64,000 bases of DNA from Rutstroemia sp. NJR-2017a BVV2 (lineage: Eukaryota; Ascomycota; Leotiomycetes; Helotiales; Rutstroemiaceae), in the NCBI GenBank assembly GCA_002946415.1, contig NJPS01000048.1:1922001-1986000 (forward strand), written 5' to 3'. Within the stretch, counting starts at the first letter, position 1. Every line of letters starts with the position of its first letter. Below the pieces are notes generated by a model. It was not told the origin of the DNA and ran no database searches. It worked only from the letters and a program-made list of their open reading frames with translations. A program made the position numbers and the translations under genes. Of the stretch, positions 45,471 through 58,277 are shown in pieces.

Positions 45471-47073
45471 AATATGATCTAAGGTATGCCAGGAGCCAGA
45501 AAGTGCTTAAATTGCCTATCGTCTACTCTCGCTAAAACTCCTTGGTCCCCCCTATTTTCATTGTGCATATCTTTTCTTGCCGATTACGCACGAAAATGCT
45601 CAACAAGCACGCAGGATGCTGAAAGACTTTATGTATAAACAAAATACCAGTAAATAATATGATCATTAAAAATCTACTTAAATATAACACTTATGTGACT
45701 GACCTAGAAATTCGCCTACTGTAGCACCTACCGAATGAACACTGCCTGAACAAACAAGCCAGAACTTGGCTGCCCAAGTCTCTTTGTGCTAGGAGTCTAG
45801 GAGACACCTTATCCTAACCTCCATTTAGACATTTGGAATCTTGAAATAAGTTTAGATAAGACTTAAGTCCAGCTAACCACCAAACCTCTCCACAGCCCCC
45901 CGACCCCACCGTTCCAAGGGAAATATTTCCACCCAGCCCGACAAGGACCACCCCCATACGCAGTCCCGTCCCAGTTCAATGCGCATACGCCTCTTAATAT
46001 AATCCTCCTAGCACACACATACATACAGCTGATATCAAATCCACATCCCAAGCCTCATACCAAATACCTAATTTAATCCGTCTCATTTACCTTTCCGTTA
46101 TCCATCCCTATATACATTCCTGCAAGCTTATATCCTAGGAACTTGCTTACCTAGCGTAACCTCATAGCGAGAGGGACAAAGCCCAACAAAGTAAAGCTAC
46201 CTTCCACCAACCTACTCACCCCTATACTTCCGGAAACCCTTACTCGCTTACCGCTCGCTGTTAGTATTAGCAAACACTCCAAGTGCAATACCTGATCTCC
46301 CTCTCTGTTTTCATCTCTCCAACAAGAAGCAAACTGTATATTATCCCGCATACGAAAACTCCTGCAACCAACCAATCTACCCAGCATAAGCTTTCCATAA
46401 ACACTCTTCCTATCCCATACATCACCTCCACTCCTCAACACCTTCTCACACCATCCAAACAAGCCCCTTCAAGCCATCCAACCCCGTAGCCCGCCTGAAA
46501 TTGAAAAGCTACTCAGCTCACCATATATTCATCATCATACTCATACTCATACAACCTCCCCAAACCACCCCCCCCCCCCACCCAACTCCCTCTTTCAACC
46601 TCCGCCTCGGAAAGACATTGTTTCATTTAGTATGCCCTACCTGAACCACCTCGCTAGATCCGACATAGACACACATATCACCCAAAAACCACTCCAAAAA
46701 CCAAGCATTCGAAAACAAAACCTCTCTGTTCAGTCGGTCAACATTGTATTGTATTTAAATCTCTACTCACATTCCCAATCCCTTTCCCAATCCCTTTCCC
46801 AATCCAACAAACCCCAACCAAAAAAAGAGGAAATAGTAAACGATCTTGGGTATATACAACTAATCTCTCAACTTATATAATGCACTTAAAAATCTCCTCC
46901 AAATCTTCCTCTCACCAACCCTTACCATATTTACAACTCCCCAACTTCCCAACTCCAGCGCTCGCTCATTCAAACCCTATCTTTCCAATCCCGGCGAAGA
47001 AAATCCACTTCGCATCAACATCATCGTCATCATGTACAATTATCCAAAGGAAAGAAGAAAGAGAAATCCCATA
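45471..47073. other. Convergent intergenic region, C-rich on the + strand
   Basis: Tail-to-tail spacer between the F-box-like gene and the second MFS gene. From about 45870 to 47070 the + strand is C-rich and G-poor, so the strand of the MFS transcript is G-rich here. Simple sequences include a run of about a dozen C near 46568 and CCCAATCCCTTT repeats near 46773-46804. No gene is supported. Confidence 0.55.
46773..46804. repeat. 12-base repeat of TCCCAATCCCTT type
   Basis: Two full copies and a partial third of TCCCAATCCCTT follow each other within the C-rich spacer. Confidence 0.7.
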
Positions 47074-48726
47074 TCATAAAGCATCCCTACTCCTCACAAA
47101 CTCCAAATACCTCCTCTTCGTCCACTTCCTGCACCTCTTCCCATAAACCATCATCGGCCACGTGCACATAACAAAGACGAAATCCAGCACCCCGATCGCG
47201 ATAAACGTATTCGCGGTGCCCGTCTCCAGCCACGGGGAAGCCGCAAAGGTGAAGATACACCCGATTGTGTTATTAATAACGCTCACACCCACCATGCCCT
47301 CCAACACCATTTCCGGGTACGCGTCCATCAAGTAAGACATCGAGAGATCGCCCGCGCAACCCCATCCAAAACCGATGAAGCCAAGCCCGACGTACGAGAC
47401 GGGCCAGGACCAGACGTACGCGGTGCCCAGGCCGAAGATGAACATGCCGAGGGGGGAGAAAATCGCGCAGGGATACATCATCCACAGGCGATCTTCGGCT
47501 TCTTGAATGCCGTTACGGTAGCGTTTGGAGTACCAGAGGACGAAGACGTCGGAGAGGTAGCCGCCCCAGAAACAGCCGATGATGGCGCCGATGAGACACG
47601 GGATGTTCATGAGACCGCTGCCGATGGAGGAGTAGTTGTAGGGGGGGGAGGTCCAGTTGTCTTCTTCGAGGGTGAGGTAGAAGGTGAGCCAGGCGTCTTG
47701 GGAACCCCATTGGAGACCGGAGTACCAGACGGCGGGGAAGGAGAAGATGCGTAGGGTGTGCAGGAGGCGGGAGCAGTATTGTTTGAAACCGGTGCCGCGG
47801 AGGTTGGAGGCCGGGGTGATGAGGCGGATGCGGTCGCGGAAGGTCTTTCTAGTGGGAGGAGGGGTAGGGATTGGTGGAGTGTCGGAGGGGATGCTGGTTA
47901 GAGCGGTTTCTTTCTCGTTCGTAGGGGAGTTGGGAGAGGTTTCGCTGGTGTTGAGGCCGTTGATGGCGGGGGTTTCGTATGCGGATTCGGGGCGCTCAAA
48001 CATAGTTTCTTCGAGGGTGAAGTAGCAGACTATTATAGTGCAGGTGGATATAATGACCGACCACCAGCCAATCCATCGCCAGCCCATTGGCCCGCCTCCA
48101 ATATATCCTGCAATGAGCGGACCCAGATATGTACCAATACTCGTTGACAAGACGTAGATTCCTAGAACCGTGCCACGCTGATGTTGGAAGAAGATATCCG
48201 AGAGAGAAAGTTGCACGTTGGCTTCCGCACAAGCTTCTGACGCCCCGACGAAAAGCTGGTTCCAGATCGAGTCCGAGGTGGTCTTAACCCGCGCCAACCA
48301 TATTGCGCCGACGACTCCTAATGTCAAACAAACGAGGTATGGAATTCTGCGACCGTAGAGCCACGCAGCAGGTGAGATCAACAGTGTCCAGTATCCAATT
48401 CCAATAAACAAGACCCCAGCGCCAATATTCATTATATCGTAAGAGAAGCCCAGTTCCTCATTCATGCCATCTTGTGCGGACCCAGCATCGTTCGCAGTTG
48501 CAGCTGTGAGGCCGGTGATGAAGCAGACGAGCGCAACGTGCCAGTATTTTCTTAGCGGCGACCAATTGAGCGGATCGTCGGGAGAAGAGGTAGGTTGCGG
48601 GTCGAGCACAATGTCGCCGTGTTTGAGAAGATGCGAACGCTCGGATTGCTCGAGATCTTCGACGAGTCGCGAGGTGCCAGGAATGAAATCGTCATTGTCC
48701 ATGGGGTCCATCGCGCCGTGCGACAT
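47074..48726 (-). CDS. MFS transporter, DHA1-like
   Basis: A single exon encodes about 550 residues from the ATG at 48726 (MSHGAMDPMDNDDF). The open frame continues upstream, but with poly-leucine, proline and serine leader sequence and no ATG at its far end, so the later start is better. The cytosolic N-terminus ends in SSPDDPLNWSPLRKYWH, the DPLNW motif shared with the transporter at 4.8 kb. Helices follow, with the loop LYGRRIPYLV as a motif A equivalent. EANVQLSLSDIFFQHQRGT is a typical segment of the fourth and fifth helices. The central loop is proline- and threonine-rich (TPPIPTPPPTRK). In the second half WGGYLSDVFV and GFIGFGWGCAGDLSMSYLMD are conserved. It should be a plasma-membrane drug or metabolite transporter with unknown substrate. 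It has no introns, unlike the transporter at 4.8 kb. Confidence 0.9.
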   Translation of the reverse strand: MSHGAMDPMDNDDFIPGTSRLVEDLEQSERSHLLKHGDIVLDPQPTSSPDDPLNWSPLRKYWHVALVCFITGLTAATANDAGSAQDGMNEELGFSYDIMNIGAGVLFIGIGYWTLLISPAAWLYGRRIPYLVCLTLGVVGAIWLARVKTTSDSIWNQLFVGASEACAEANVQLSLSDIFFQHQRGTVLGIYVLSTSIGTYLGPLIAGYIGGGPMGWRWIGWWSVIISTCTIIVCYFTLEETMFERPESAYETPAINGLNTSETSPNSPTNEKETALTSIPSDTPPIPTPPPTRKTFRDRIRLITPASNLRGTGFKQYCSRLLHTLRIFSFPAVWYSGLQWGSQDAWLTFYLTLEEDNWTSPPYNYSSIGSGLMNIPCLIGAIIGCFWGGYLSDVFVLWYSKRYRNGIQEAEDRLWMMYPCAIFSPLGMFIFGLGTAYVWSWPVSYVGLGFIGFGWGCAGDLSMSYLMDAYPEMVLEGMVGVSVINNTIGCIFTFAASPWLETGTANTFIAIGVLDFVFVMCTWPMMVYGKRCRKWTKRRYLEFVRSRDAL

Positions 48727-49076
48727 GACCGCAACGGTGGAGACGATACCTATACGTGGGCGAGGAGAGAGGGGAGGAAAGGAGGGGAGAGGAGGGAGGC
48801 AGGGAAGGAGGGAGGAAGAAGGGAGGACAGGAGAGGTAAGAATGTTAATGCAGGAAAAAAAAGACTTTCTCGCAATAAAACGGTGAAAGCTAGCTAAATT
48901 TAAAGTGGCAGCAAACAGCACACAAAACGTCCCGCTTTCCAAGGCTTATCGGGTTTTCATTTCATAATGGGAAACGGGCAATTATATGCGATAAGGGTAT
49001 TTCTGTGCGTCTGCAAAATTTGTGCAAAATTTGTACTAGTAGCAGGTGGCAGTGACGACTCCCTTCTGCAAGTAAA

Positions 49077-49116
49077 GGGAGGATGGGAGGATGGGAGGAT
49101 GGGAGGATGGGAGGAT
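49077..49116. repeat. Octamer repeat, five units of GGGAGGAT
   Basis: Five perfect 8-base copies run from 49077 to 49116. Confidence 0.92.
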
Positions 49117-49740
49117 ATGGAATGGACGCAAGATCGGCAATCGTCTTGCAGCCACTCGTCGTGCCCGATTGCTCTCGGGCAACGATGAGAATTAGGCATG
49201 TTCATCCTGTACCAGTATCTCAGTATCTCAGTCGCAGTGCCTGGATCTGCTGGGACCGCAGATTGTTATCGTGGAACTACGGAGGTAGGCCTAGGAACTG
49301 GGAACTAGGGCAAATAAATGAGGTCGGAGGCTGCTGGTGGGGCTTATCTTGGCGGGCACGGCGGGATTGCGAGGAGCCAATGCTTGTTCCAAGTGCTTGT
49401 ACCAATTGCTTGTCTGTCTGGTCGCGGAGGTTTGCACAGTGAGCCACCCAGGAGCCAGGATAGAACAGACATTTTAACCTTTCTCCCAATGTCCTGCCTT
49501 CCTTGTTCAACTTGTTTCCTTCGTAGAGGTCGGAGGAGGGATAGGGTTACAATACGGCGATTCCCTTCACACTTCATGTCTCTCTCCAGAGTCCAGCTGC
49601 AGCTCATAAGCTGAACGATACGAGACGGCGTAACCGTACTCCTTCTGAGGCACTCCTGCTTCCAAATGAACGAAGCAGCATACTCACTCGCCCACTCACG
49701 CACTTTATTTACACTTTGAGGCCCTGAATCTCAACGCAGT

Positions 49741-49770
49741 CATCTTCAAGCATCTTCAAGCATCTTCAAC
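49741..49770. repeat. Decamer repeat, three units of CATCTTCAAG
   Basis: Three adjacent 10-base units, the last ending AAC instead of AAG. Confidence 0.88.
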
Positions 49771-50531
49771 CATCTCCCACTGTACCGCCTACGACTTCCT
49801 ATTCCGAATGGCAGTGACGCAGTGCAACGCGATAAGGACTTGGGGAGACTGCGCAGCTCGCCGATAAGGAGGATAAGAGGCTCCTAGCAATCTCACCCAG
49901 TCTCCCCTCCACTGAAACGGCTCCGTTCTCGTCATGTGGGCAACTACTGCATGACAAGACCGGACTCGACTGGACAAGACTCGCCAGGACTGAGCGGGAC
50001 TGGTCGAAAAGCTTCCGTACATGATGTATTATGCATCAGAAACAGATCAGACACAGCATGAGTGGCGGACTTGTTGGGGGATGCGAACTGACTAACCTGG
50101 AATTCGATCTGTTGTTCGAGGGACCAAGGCATGTGGATCAGATTATCATTTGACCCACGGCCCTTGCCGCACCGCACCGTAGAAATCCCTATATTTTGCT
50201 TCATTTCTTCTCATCTCTCGTCCTTTCTTCTGCTTCTCTTCCTTCTCTGCACTAACCATTCACTTTGCTTCCCAGATACTAGAACAGTCTCTGATTGCTA
50301 TCATCATCTGGCCTTGGCCGTGAATTGACCTACTGAACAGCTTCGGGTTCTCAGTTACCCCCACCAAACCGACGACTTAGATCTTCTTCGTACTCGTTTT
50401 GCTTCCTCTCAAGCAAATACCCGTACCTTCCTGTGTACCCGCCGACGATCTTCTCGGACTCGTACCGCTCATCGAGCTCCTCCATCATCACTCTCCTCAA
50501 CCGTCAAACAATACGCAGATGTTGAGTCAAT

Positions 50532-52370
50532 ATGTCAACTCTATCCATATCAGCTCGTGGCGTTTTAAATCAAAACGAAATAAACCGTCAAGTAAATCTA
50601 ATTGGAACTTCGCCAATGTCAATCAAGAAGACACAACGTCTTCCCTTGAGCAATGGACATAAATCCACAAACAAGATTGGCAATGGCGAGAAGAAAAAGC
50701 CCCACGTAATTGTGGTGGGCGCCGGAATCTCCGGTCTGCGTGCGGCATCCGTCCTGCAACGCCATGGAGTTGGTGTGACCATCTTGGAAGGACGTCCAGA
50801 TCGTATTGGTGGTCGTATCTACACCAGTCGGAAGAATGGGAACGATGCGCCTCGTGACATTGGTAAATACACCTAATACAATAGGCAATATCTTCAATTG
50901 TGGGTGGTTGGGACTTCACCAGTCTTGACCACACAATGTGGGTTGTTTATCCTTCTCCCTGGCAAAAGTGTGCTTATTACTCTTCTAGGTGCCGCATGGA
51001 TGCACGAAACCTCGCAGAACAAGCTCGTTCAACTCATCCCGAAATTGGGTATCGACTACTACTACGACGACGGAGCAGCTTTGTATTTCACAAAGGAGGG
51101 AAGAGCAGGCTCACAATTCAAGGCGAAGAAAGTAGCCGATGAATTTGCTGACTACTGTGAGTACTTCTATACTAATACTCCAGATGCTCCAGATCGCTCT
51201 GTGAAGGATTTTGTATACGATTTCGTAGAGAAACACCCACTTATTACTGCGAGTGAACGAAAATGGGCCCCGCAGGCCCTACGCGAGGTCGAACTGGTGG
51301 GTTTTTCGAGCACCGGAAATATCCCACACGAATGCTAATTTTGAGTTTAGTGGATCGGCACGAGCATCGAGGAAGCCTCTTCCAAACACTTGAGCTACTT
51401 TGTCACAGAGCGGAACCTATACATGAAGGGTGGATATGATAAGATTGTCAACTGGGCCGCTAGGCCGCTCCTGAAGGACCCCGAAACCATTCGCTTGGGC
51501 GAGGTTGTCAAAAACATAACTTGGGGCCACGAGGATGATTCCGTGATAGTCGAATCGACCAACAACAATAAGACATCAACCTTCAATGCCGATGCAATTG
51601 TTGTTACGGTCCCACTTGGCGTGCTCAGACGGAACATGATCAACTTTTCGCCAGCACTTCCAAGCGATATCCAAGAAGGAATCCGCCGCTTCTCCTACGG
51701 TGCGTTGGGCAAGGTCTTCGTGGAATTCTCCGAGGTTTTCTGGCCAAAAGATAATGATCAATTCATCTACTATCCTTCACCACTCCCTCTGGACGCCACC
51801 GTCGATGAGTACGTACTCCCCTGGATCTTACCGGAACACATCAACCAGAAGTAGTCCCTATCCATCATTCACTTTGCTAATTTCACGAACTCTAGATCTT
51901 CCATCCTTTCGTACGCAACTGTCACCTCGAACTGCTGGATCATGTCCGGCACAAAGGAACTCTGCATCCAAATCGCCGAACCCCTGACCCAACGCGTCGA
52001 AGCTATGACCTCCACTAGCGAAATCTACACCTTTTTCGAGCCACTCTTCAAGCTTCTCCGCACAGAGCCCTACAAGGATCTCCCCGATCTTCTGAACCTC
52101 GAAACTACGCACTGGACGCAAGATCCCCTCGCGGGCTTCGGCTCCTACAGCGTGGAGAAAGCCGGCGACGAATCGGAACTCTTGATAGATGCGCTGGACA
52201 ATAATCGACGGAGCAGACTCCAGTTCGCTGGCGAGCATTGCACGATTGTCGGTAACGGCTGCGTGCATGGTGCGTTCGAAACGGGCGAGGTTGCGGCGCG
52301 GAATCTGTTGGAGACGCTGGGCGTGGTGTATGATGGTCATGACACGACCGCTAGAAGCGTCTCTCCTTGA
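50532..52370 (+). CDS. FAD-dependent amine oxidase, polyamine oxidase / LSD1-like
   Basis: Four exons (50532-50862, 50989-51296, 51351-51850 and 51896-52370) encode about 537 residues. After a variable basic N-terminus the FAD site begins: [20 protein letters not shown] at about 58-77, with the [15 protein letters not shown] glutamate and GGR motifs. The segment DIGAAWMH follows across intron 1. The middle has [14 protein letters not shown] and [16 protein letters not shown], which are typical of flavin amine oxidases. The C-terminus has [22 protein letters not shown], the second FAD-binding segment. There is no SWIRM or HMG domain, so this is not the full-length fungal LSD1 orthologue. The likely reaction is oxidation of a polyamine or other amine with release of H2O2. 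No signal peptide or C-terminal peroxisomal SKL is seen. Confidence 0.9.
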
Positions 52371-55300
52371 GCGTAAGCATTTCTTCGTATGTGTGCGCGT
52401 GAGTCTGTGAAAGATGAGAGACTGATGATGACATGACCTTCGTAACCATCTTTTTGATAGGTTATCGTGAGACTGTTATTTGTTCTTTTGCTTTTTTGTT
52501 GCTGTTTTTGGTTTCGATTTTTTTTGCTATTTAGTGCTTGAGTCAAGAGAATGAAAGAGACACACTCGTTTGGTTATGTTTTTGGTTTTTCTTCTTCAAT
52601 GGAATAACTTATTTAAGAAATCAATATCGATTGAATGATATCATGAGAAACCTACTCTATTATGGATATATAAAGCTTGGTGTCCCATCATATTCTTCCA
52701 TTCCGTTGAGAGGTTCGTATACATAAGTGAGTAGTAGATTAGTGTATTATATTCGAACTCCTATACACCTCTGCATACACACATACTGTATAAACACACA
52801 CACACACACGGTATTTACTTACAGGCTGGTCTGCTAAGAGGTAGCTGGGTGTCGGATTTTCCTAAGTCAGAACGCAATGCAAGTGTAGCGTGGCTAATCC
52901 AGATGCACCATCATCCTCAACGGTAAGAGTGGGTTTACTAAAGTACTGCTTGTCCGATGGAGGTGGGAGGAGGGTGGTGTTGAGGTGGTTGGGTTGGGTG
53001 TTGGTTGGTTGCATGTATTTCGGGGTCCTGGTATTGGTATGGATAAAATTAGGATTTACTGTAGGGATTCATGGGGTTAGAGTTTTGGGGGGGGGAAGGG
53101 GAAGAGAGAGAGAGAGAGATTAATGATACAAATTGTGATGGGATATGGTTTGCAGGCAAGGCAATAAGTGCTGTGCTGTGTTGTGCTGTATGCTCCCCCC
53201 ACAATTTCCCATTACCCTCATGTTCTGCTACTGTATGCGTCGTACAGTAATCTTACCAGTAAAAAGTCCAACCGGACAGTAAGTTACATACAAGATACTT
53301 CCAAATCGCCCTCTGATGCTATGAGTATGCAAGCGTGGCTTCACTATCGGGGAATATATGCCAGCTAACGGGAATACGGGCTGGCTGAGGATTGCAGGAG
53401 ATGCTGGAGTGCGGGATCACGGGCTCTTTGGTCGTGGCGCTGGAGTTCGAGGGGCTGCAGGCTGGGGAGATGGGGGTGAGGAGGGGGATGGAGGCTGGGA
53501 GATGGATTCGCGGTGTGAGAAAGAGGATGGAGAGGGGGTGGTGAGGAGGGTGATGGAGAGGGGGGTAGTGAGGGGGATGGTGAGGATGGTGAGGGTGCTG
53601 GTGTTGAGGGTACACAGCTATCGAGAATTACAAACTCCCCAGCAAACAGGAAAGTGTGTTTTGCTGGTAGGGGAGTCCTGGGGAATGGGACCTGGCGATG
53701 GGATTTTTGCAACGGTTAGGTAGTATGTTGATTCCTAGTGTGGAGGAGATAAATTTACTGATTTTCAAAACTCAAAGATATCAATCTAACCCCCAACTGA
53801 GGAGATAGATATCTTTCAGAGGTGAGTACTCAGTCGCTGAAGATGTTATATGTAAAGGTGGGGGGTTAGCTGTTTATTGCTCTGGTGGGGGTAGGGGGGA
53901 GTCGGTGAAGGCGGTGTGGTGGGGTGGGAGTGAGGGTCGTTTTGGATATGGAAGGTGCGGGATGCGTGGAGGGGTGGGGAGTGGAGGTAGGTTGTGAGGA
54001 GTAGGGCGAGTGGGAGGATGGAGATGAGCGGGAGGAGGAAGTTTGGTGGGGACATTGATGGGGGAGGGGTTGGTTTGTGAATTTGAGCACTCGGAGGCCT
54101 TTTTATGGGAGGGAGGTTGGTGTGTGAGTATATCCCATTCACCTTCCATGTCTGACTGCACTCGACGACAATACATATACTGTGGCGCGAAGAGGTAGTT
54201 TTGAGTGACAGCAGATATGTCAAGAAATTGGCAGCCTCAAGCTCCCGTGAATGAGGTAGGTGGACCAGTTGAAGGTGGACCGGTGAGATGGGTATTTCGG
54301 TGAAGGTTGTGAGTCCACCATTAGCATGCGTACTGTAGTTGGAGAGGATGTGGTAGTTGGGGTAGACCTGAATATGGAGATGGCGTCAGAGCCCGGACAT
54401 ATCTCCTCTCTCTTTCAAGAAGTGGGTATAGACGGCCTGGAAAGAAACTAGTTGATGGGTGGTTAGGTCGTTCTGGTGACATTCCGCTATCATCTGCAGG
54501 TTTGGCGAGCGGAACTCCGCAGTCCGCTGGATGCAACCTCTGAGTAGGCTCTTTTTACGATAGTCAAGTGACTAAAAATTGCAGGAACAGCGATAGTACT
54601 AAGATTTTAGTCGAAAATCATCGTTGGCTGCGAAGTAAGGGGTAGTTGGTAGCGTCGACGAGGTTAAGTGGAATAGTACTACGATAGACCTATCGTATAT
54701 ACGCGACCTACGGGAATATAGCCCGCTCGGGCGTACCAGATCATACTTCAGGGGCCACATTATGCAATACTTTCTTCAGAGTCAATAAGTGTTCCTGTCG
54801 CATTAAACCATGCCTTCAACGCGCATCACTCAACCAAACTCCGAAGCCGATATCCGGACTCAATCTTCAAACTCTTGACCGGAACCGCAGTCGCTCCCCT
54901 ATATACGACCACATACCCCCTACTCAGCTGTCCACATCCTTGATCCATGTACTGCAAGTAATATCTTATATCCGGACAACCCCCGGCGACGTCAAAAGGG
55001 GTTTCCACTCCCTCCTCGCTTCGCTCCTCCATCCTTCGCCCCACTATATTACACCACGCTCTTCGCCAGGAAGTCCGTAAACTGCCTCTCCATCCAGATC
55101 TCATCTGGATCTGATATCTTCCCCCCCCAATTCATCCTAGATCCTTCCCCCCTCGTGTCCGCCCACCCCCACCCATCAGTCAAACACGAGGCACAATCGC
55201 GCTCACCATCCCAACACCCCACGCGTCCGTCACGTCACGTCATCCGAGACGCTCGCTCTCTCTATCGCATTCGAATCCCTTTCTCAAATCTCGAGGACCG

Positions 55301-57281
55301 AGAAATCACCCGAAACGCAATCTCACCTCAGCATCCCCCGGCCCCCCACCATCAGCTTTCTAATACATATAGTATCGCGCCCACCCCCGTCTCCGCCGTC
55401 CTATTGGCCGCATCCCGATTTCCTATTTTGGGAAATAACCGAACGGGCGCTGCTGGTTGGGCAGCGCAGGACGTAAGGAGGAGACGAATCGGATGCGTGG
55501 AAAGGGGTGTTCGTTCGGATTGGGATTTAGGACGAAGAGATGAGTCATGCTCGCTGAGCATGCGTATTCGTATCGTGGCTGACGCCGCGGATCGGCAGTC
55601 GGGAGGATTAGTTGGTGAGAGAGCGTTGTAATAGCCGGGGTGGTAGTTTCGGGGTCAGGGACCAAGGAGAGAACGATGGGGTTGATTCTAATGTTTCTAG
55701 ATGCTTTGCCTCGTGGCTTGTCTTTTGTCTGGTGGCACATGACTGATAGTTTCCCGGGTTGGGCCTGCAGGTTCGTGACTGTGTAAGAGGTTGATTGTGT
55801 AAGTGGTTGATTTGTGAGTCGTTTGATTGGACGATGAATATCTGGAGAACTCATGTTGGTTAATATCAGAGGCAAGACCAAGATGCGATGGACTGGAACC
55901 GGGTTTGGTATCTAGTCACATTTAGACATGACAAAAATACCGAGAGTGAGCAAATTCGTAACCTCTTGCCGTGAAGTCCATTTCAGTCATCTATATCGTA
56001 CAGATCGTGCCCCAAAAGAAACAATACCCTGCCGGTTCGCACCGGATTGAACAATTTAAGCTAAACACCGGAATCGCAATGCATCCTTCTATGATCCACC
56101 CCGCATATGTCGTCCAGCGATTATGATAACAATGATGTTCTAAACCAAGCCCCAATTCGAATGAAAATCCATACCAGTTACAAATGCCAATGCCGACGCC
56201 GACGTTATCACGCTCGTCATGAAATAGAAAGCCCAAATCCTACAGTTCCTACGCCAATTTCCCTCCCAAGAAAGCAATAAAGCCAATTCAAGCCATCGAT
56301 TGCGTTATCTGATACATTGTAAGAACTCAAATTGAATGCCGTCGGAGGAAGAGCGATCACTACCGTAGGAATATCCGTGCTAGTAATAATGAAAACGTAT
56401 CGGCTCCCTCGATAGCTGCCGTGTCATAATATGAGGCTCAAGAGTAGCCCGAATGTGCGTCGCAGGTATACCCGACTAGAACTGTGCGCTCTTGCACTGG
56501 GTGGCCAGGCGTTCCGTATGCAGCGCACATGTCAACTGCATGCGTGTAGTATATGCACCTGCATACTGAGTAACGTTCGACGATGACGAAACACATCTTG
56601 TATTATGAGGGAAAGTTGTGTGCGTTGAGGGCTTGCGAGTGGTGTATCGTTAAAGTAATGACGTGAGTGGTTGGTGACCTTCTTTGTAGTAAAGTTGAGT
56701 TGTCTGGAAACTAATGTCTGAGCGATGATGTTAAGAAGTAATGATCTGCAGGTTGATGTTGGAATGAATGTATACCGACGACTGGCGTCCTCTTAAATAG
56801 CTATCGCTGTGATTCTCGATATAAAAATAGAGAGTCAGAACATTTGAAAGCCTGGGAGAATTCTGAAGGATCCAAGGTTTCTTCGCAGCATCGTAAGTAG
56901 CTGAGATTAAGGCAGCTATCGTTTATCTAGTCAAGTCGACGGACATGACTGTTTGGTAGGAAAATACGAGAGTTGAGCCTCCACGGCTGTGATCCTTTGC
57001 AGGCACCATTGGGAAAGTGCTGAGGTTGATTGAAGAGCTGTGGATAGGCAGTTGAGCTCCAGGTAGTAAGGGGCGCATAACATGACAGTAACATTGCTCC
57101 GGAAGAGTACCAGGTCGTTGGACACTTTTCGAGGGGGGAGGGATTTCAAGGGCGGAGCAGCTTAGTACTTAGTCAGCCACGCTGGATAATGACCGTTGAA
57201 AGTCAAGTATTTCCGGGTAAGGCGAACGACTACACCATGAATGACATACTACGAGAGGCTGAATGTAGTTTCTCGGATAAA
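52371..57281. other. Long gene-poor region
   Basis: About 5 kb shows no convincing gene. It holds a CA-repeat near 52795, a GAGAGA run near 53105 and a G-rich, C-poor stretch at about 52950-54110 with GGTGAGGA-type repeats. On the - strand at 55991-56236 an 81-codon frame is rich in glycine, tryptophan and cysteine and could be a worn membrane-protein fragment. A GTG-started frame at 55155-55631 has no motif. A possible small protein at 53846 is listed separately. Confidence 0.5.
53846..54055 (-). CDS. Possible small secreted or membrane-anchored peptide, doubtful
   Basis: From the ATG at 54055 a 69-residue frame begins with MSPPNFLLPLISILPLALLL, which would make a good signal peptide or anchor. 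A proline-, histidine- and threonine-rich tail follows. It lies in a strongly strand-biased repeat tract, where such proline-rich frames arise by chance, so support is weak. Confidence 0.2.
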   Translation of the reverse strand: MSPPNFLLPLISILPLALLLTTYLHSPPLHASRTFHIQNDPHSHPTTPPSPTPPYPHQSNKQLTPHLYI

Positions 57282-58277
57282 TTAGCAAGATGTCCGAGCT
57301 GCAGCCCTACCATAGGGCTGTAGTATTTGCAGCACATCGTATTCAAGTACTTTCGGCCCTTCCGCCAGCTTCTCTTCCGACAACCACAGAACTGTGTTTG
57401 GTTCCATGAGAAACCTCAATACCACAAAGTCAAGGTCAGCAGATAGCTTCATCGCACAGAGTAGCGCATTGAGACCATGCAAATCATGATCCACTCTATC
57501 CTGCTCTGCTCTTATGTCAGTCAGACATGATGGGCCGTTGCAACCAATTGCACAATAAAGAAACGGTTACTTATCCTGGTATGGAAACGAATGTTTCGGG
57601 ATCATTAGCGTGGAGTACCGCACTTGCCTGGGATCCTTGGAGTGACTAGCTTTCCTCGATACAATACTTAACAGGCCCCAATATATGCTCGAACACCCTT
57701 TCTTGACGGTCTTCATCAGAATTTGAGCGAGCGGGTCTAGTAACAACACCATGGGGCATCGATGTAACCCACGCCGATATTGCGTATTCTGTGCATTCAT
57801 CTATAAAGGAAGTCAGGTAGATTTCCAATTAATCTTCTTACGAAGCATGCAATCTCTCGGAAGAAGCGATGACTCAAAACTTCTCTCATGGCGAGGAGAT
57901 GAACGAGAAGGATATGCATGTCGACGCCGTAGCCAATGGCAGTGTCTTTTCGCAAGATGTCATCATGCAATCTCAGGGATGATGCATCAGCCTTATCAAT
58001 ACTGATCGTGTAACCCCATTCTTGCATTCGCAGAATGACCTTGTTTTCCTGGAGCAACTCCATACAGCTCAAACTAAACCCGTTCTTGTTAGAGCTTGCG
58101 AGTTTGAGAAGGGCATGTTACTTCTCGAGTCTCCTGTCCGCAAACATACAGTAAATATTATTGGCAGCAAAAGACTTCTCCTTTGGGTCAATGCACCGTC
58201 AGACAAAGTATTGACTTATGCATGTCATAAGCAGGACCTGCCATTTAAGTGCCGAAAACCTTCAGAGAAGGCCGTCG
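57282..58277 (-). pseudogene. Decayed multi-exon gene with an ankyrin-like C-terminal part
   Basis: Reading leftward from a splice-like CAG at 58277, one frame encodes RFSALKWQVLLMTCISQYF, CIDPKEKSFAANNIYCMFA, ALLKLASSNKNGFSLSCMEL and MHILLVHLLAMREVLSH down to about 57842. It is broken by stops with first bases at 58264 (TGA), 58201 (TGA) and 58120 (TAA), all in frame. A short GTAAG...TAG intron (57801-57841) seems to follow. Next comes a frame with TEYAISAWVTSMPHG and RVFEHILGPVKYCIEES, cut by TAG at 57648 and TAA at 57573. After another intron-like gap it continues with DHDLHGLNALLCAMKLSAD, an ankyrin-type repeat start, and ends at 57282. TAA stops are one transition from CAA, TGA from CGA or TGG. 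The phase across the first intron does not match perfectly, a further sign of decay. The family is unknown beyond ankyrin-like. Confidence 0.55.

Larger units (their letters stand above)
48727..50531. promoter_or_regulatory. Divergent upstream region of the MFS and amine oxidase genes
   Basis: Both neighbours are transcribed outward. The MFS leader side (48770-48830) is G/A-rich on the + strand, hence pyrimidine-rich on the MFS sense strand. The side next to 50532 (about 50170-50500) is C/T-rich on the + strand. Two tandem repeats lie here (49077 and 49741). No gene is supported. Confidence 0.5.

Noticed and set aside
48727..48942. Extension of the second MFS protein upstream of 48726
   Set aside because: The extended frame begins without an ATG and runs through a low-complexity poly-pyrimidine leader. 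MSHGAMDP at 48726 gives the expected cytosolic N-terminus.
49077..49116. GGGAGGAT array as a telomere-like or G-quadruplex element
   Set aside because: The unit differs from the fungal TTAGGG telomere repeat and the array is short. GG runs could form a weak quadruplex, but so could many simple repeats here.
55155..55631. 158-codon + strand frame
   Set aside because: It begins with GTG, is arginine-, proline- and serine-rich in C-rich sequence, and shows no motif.
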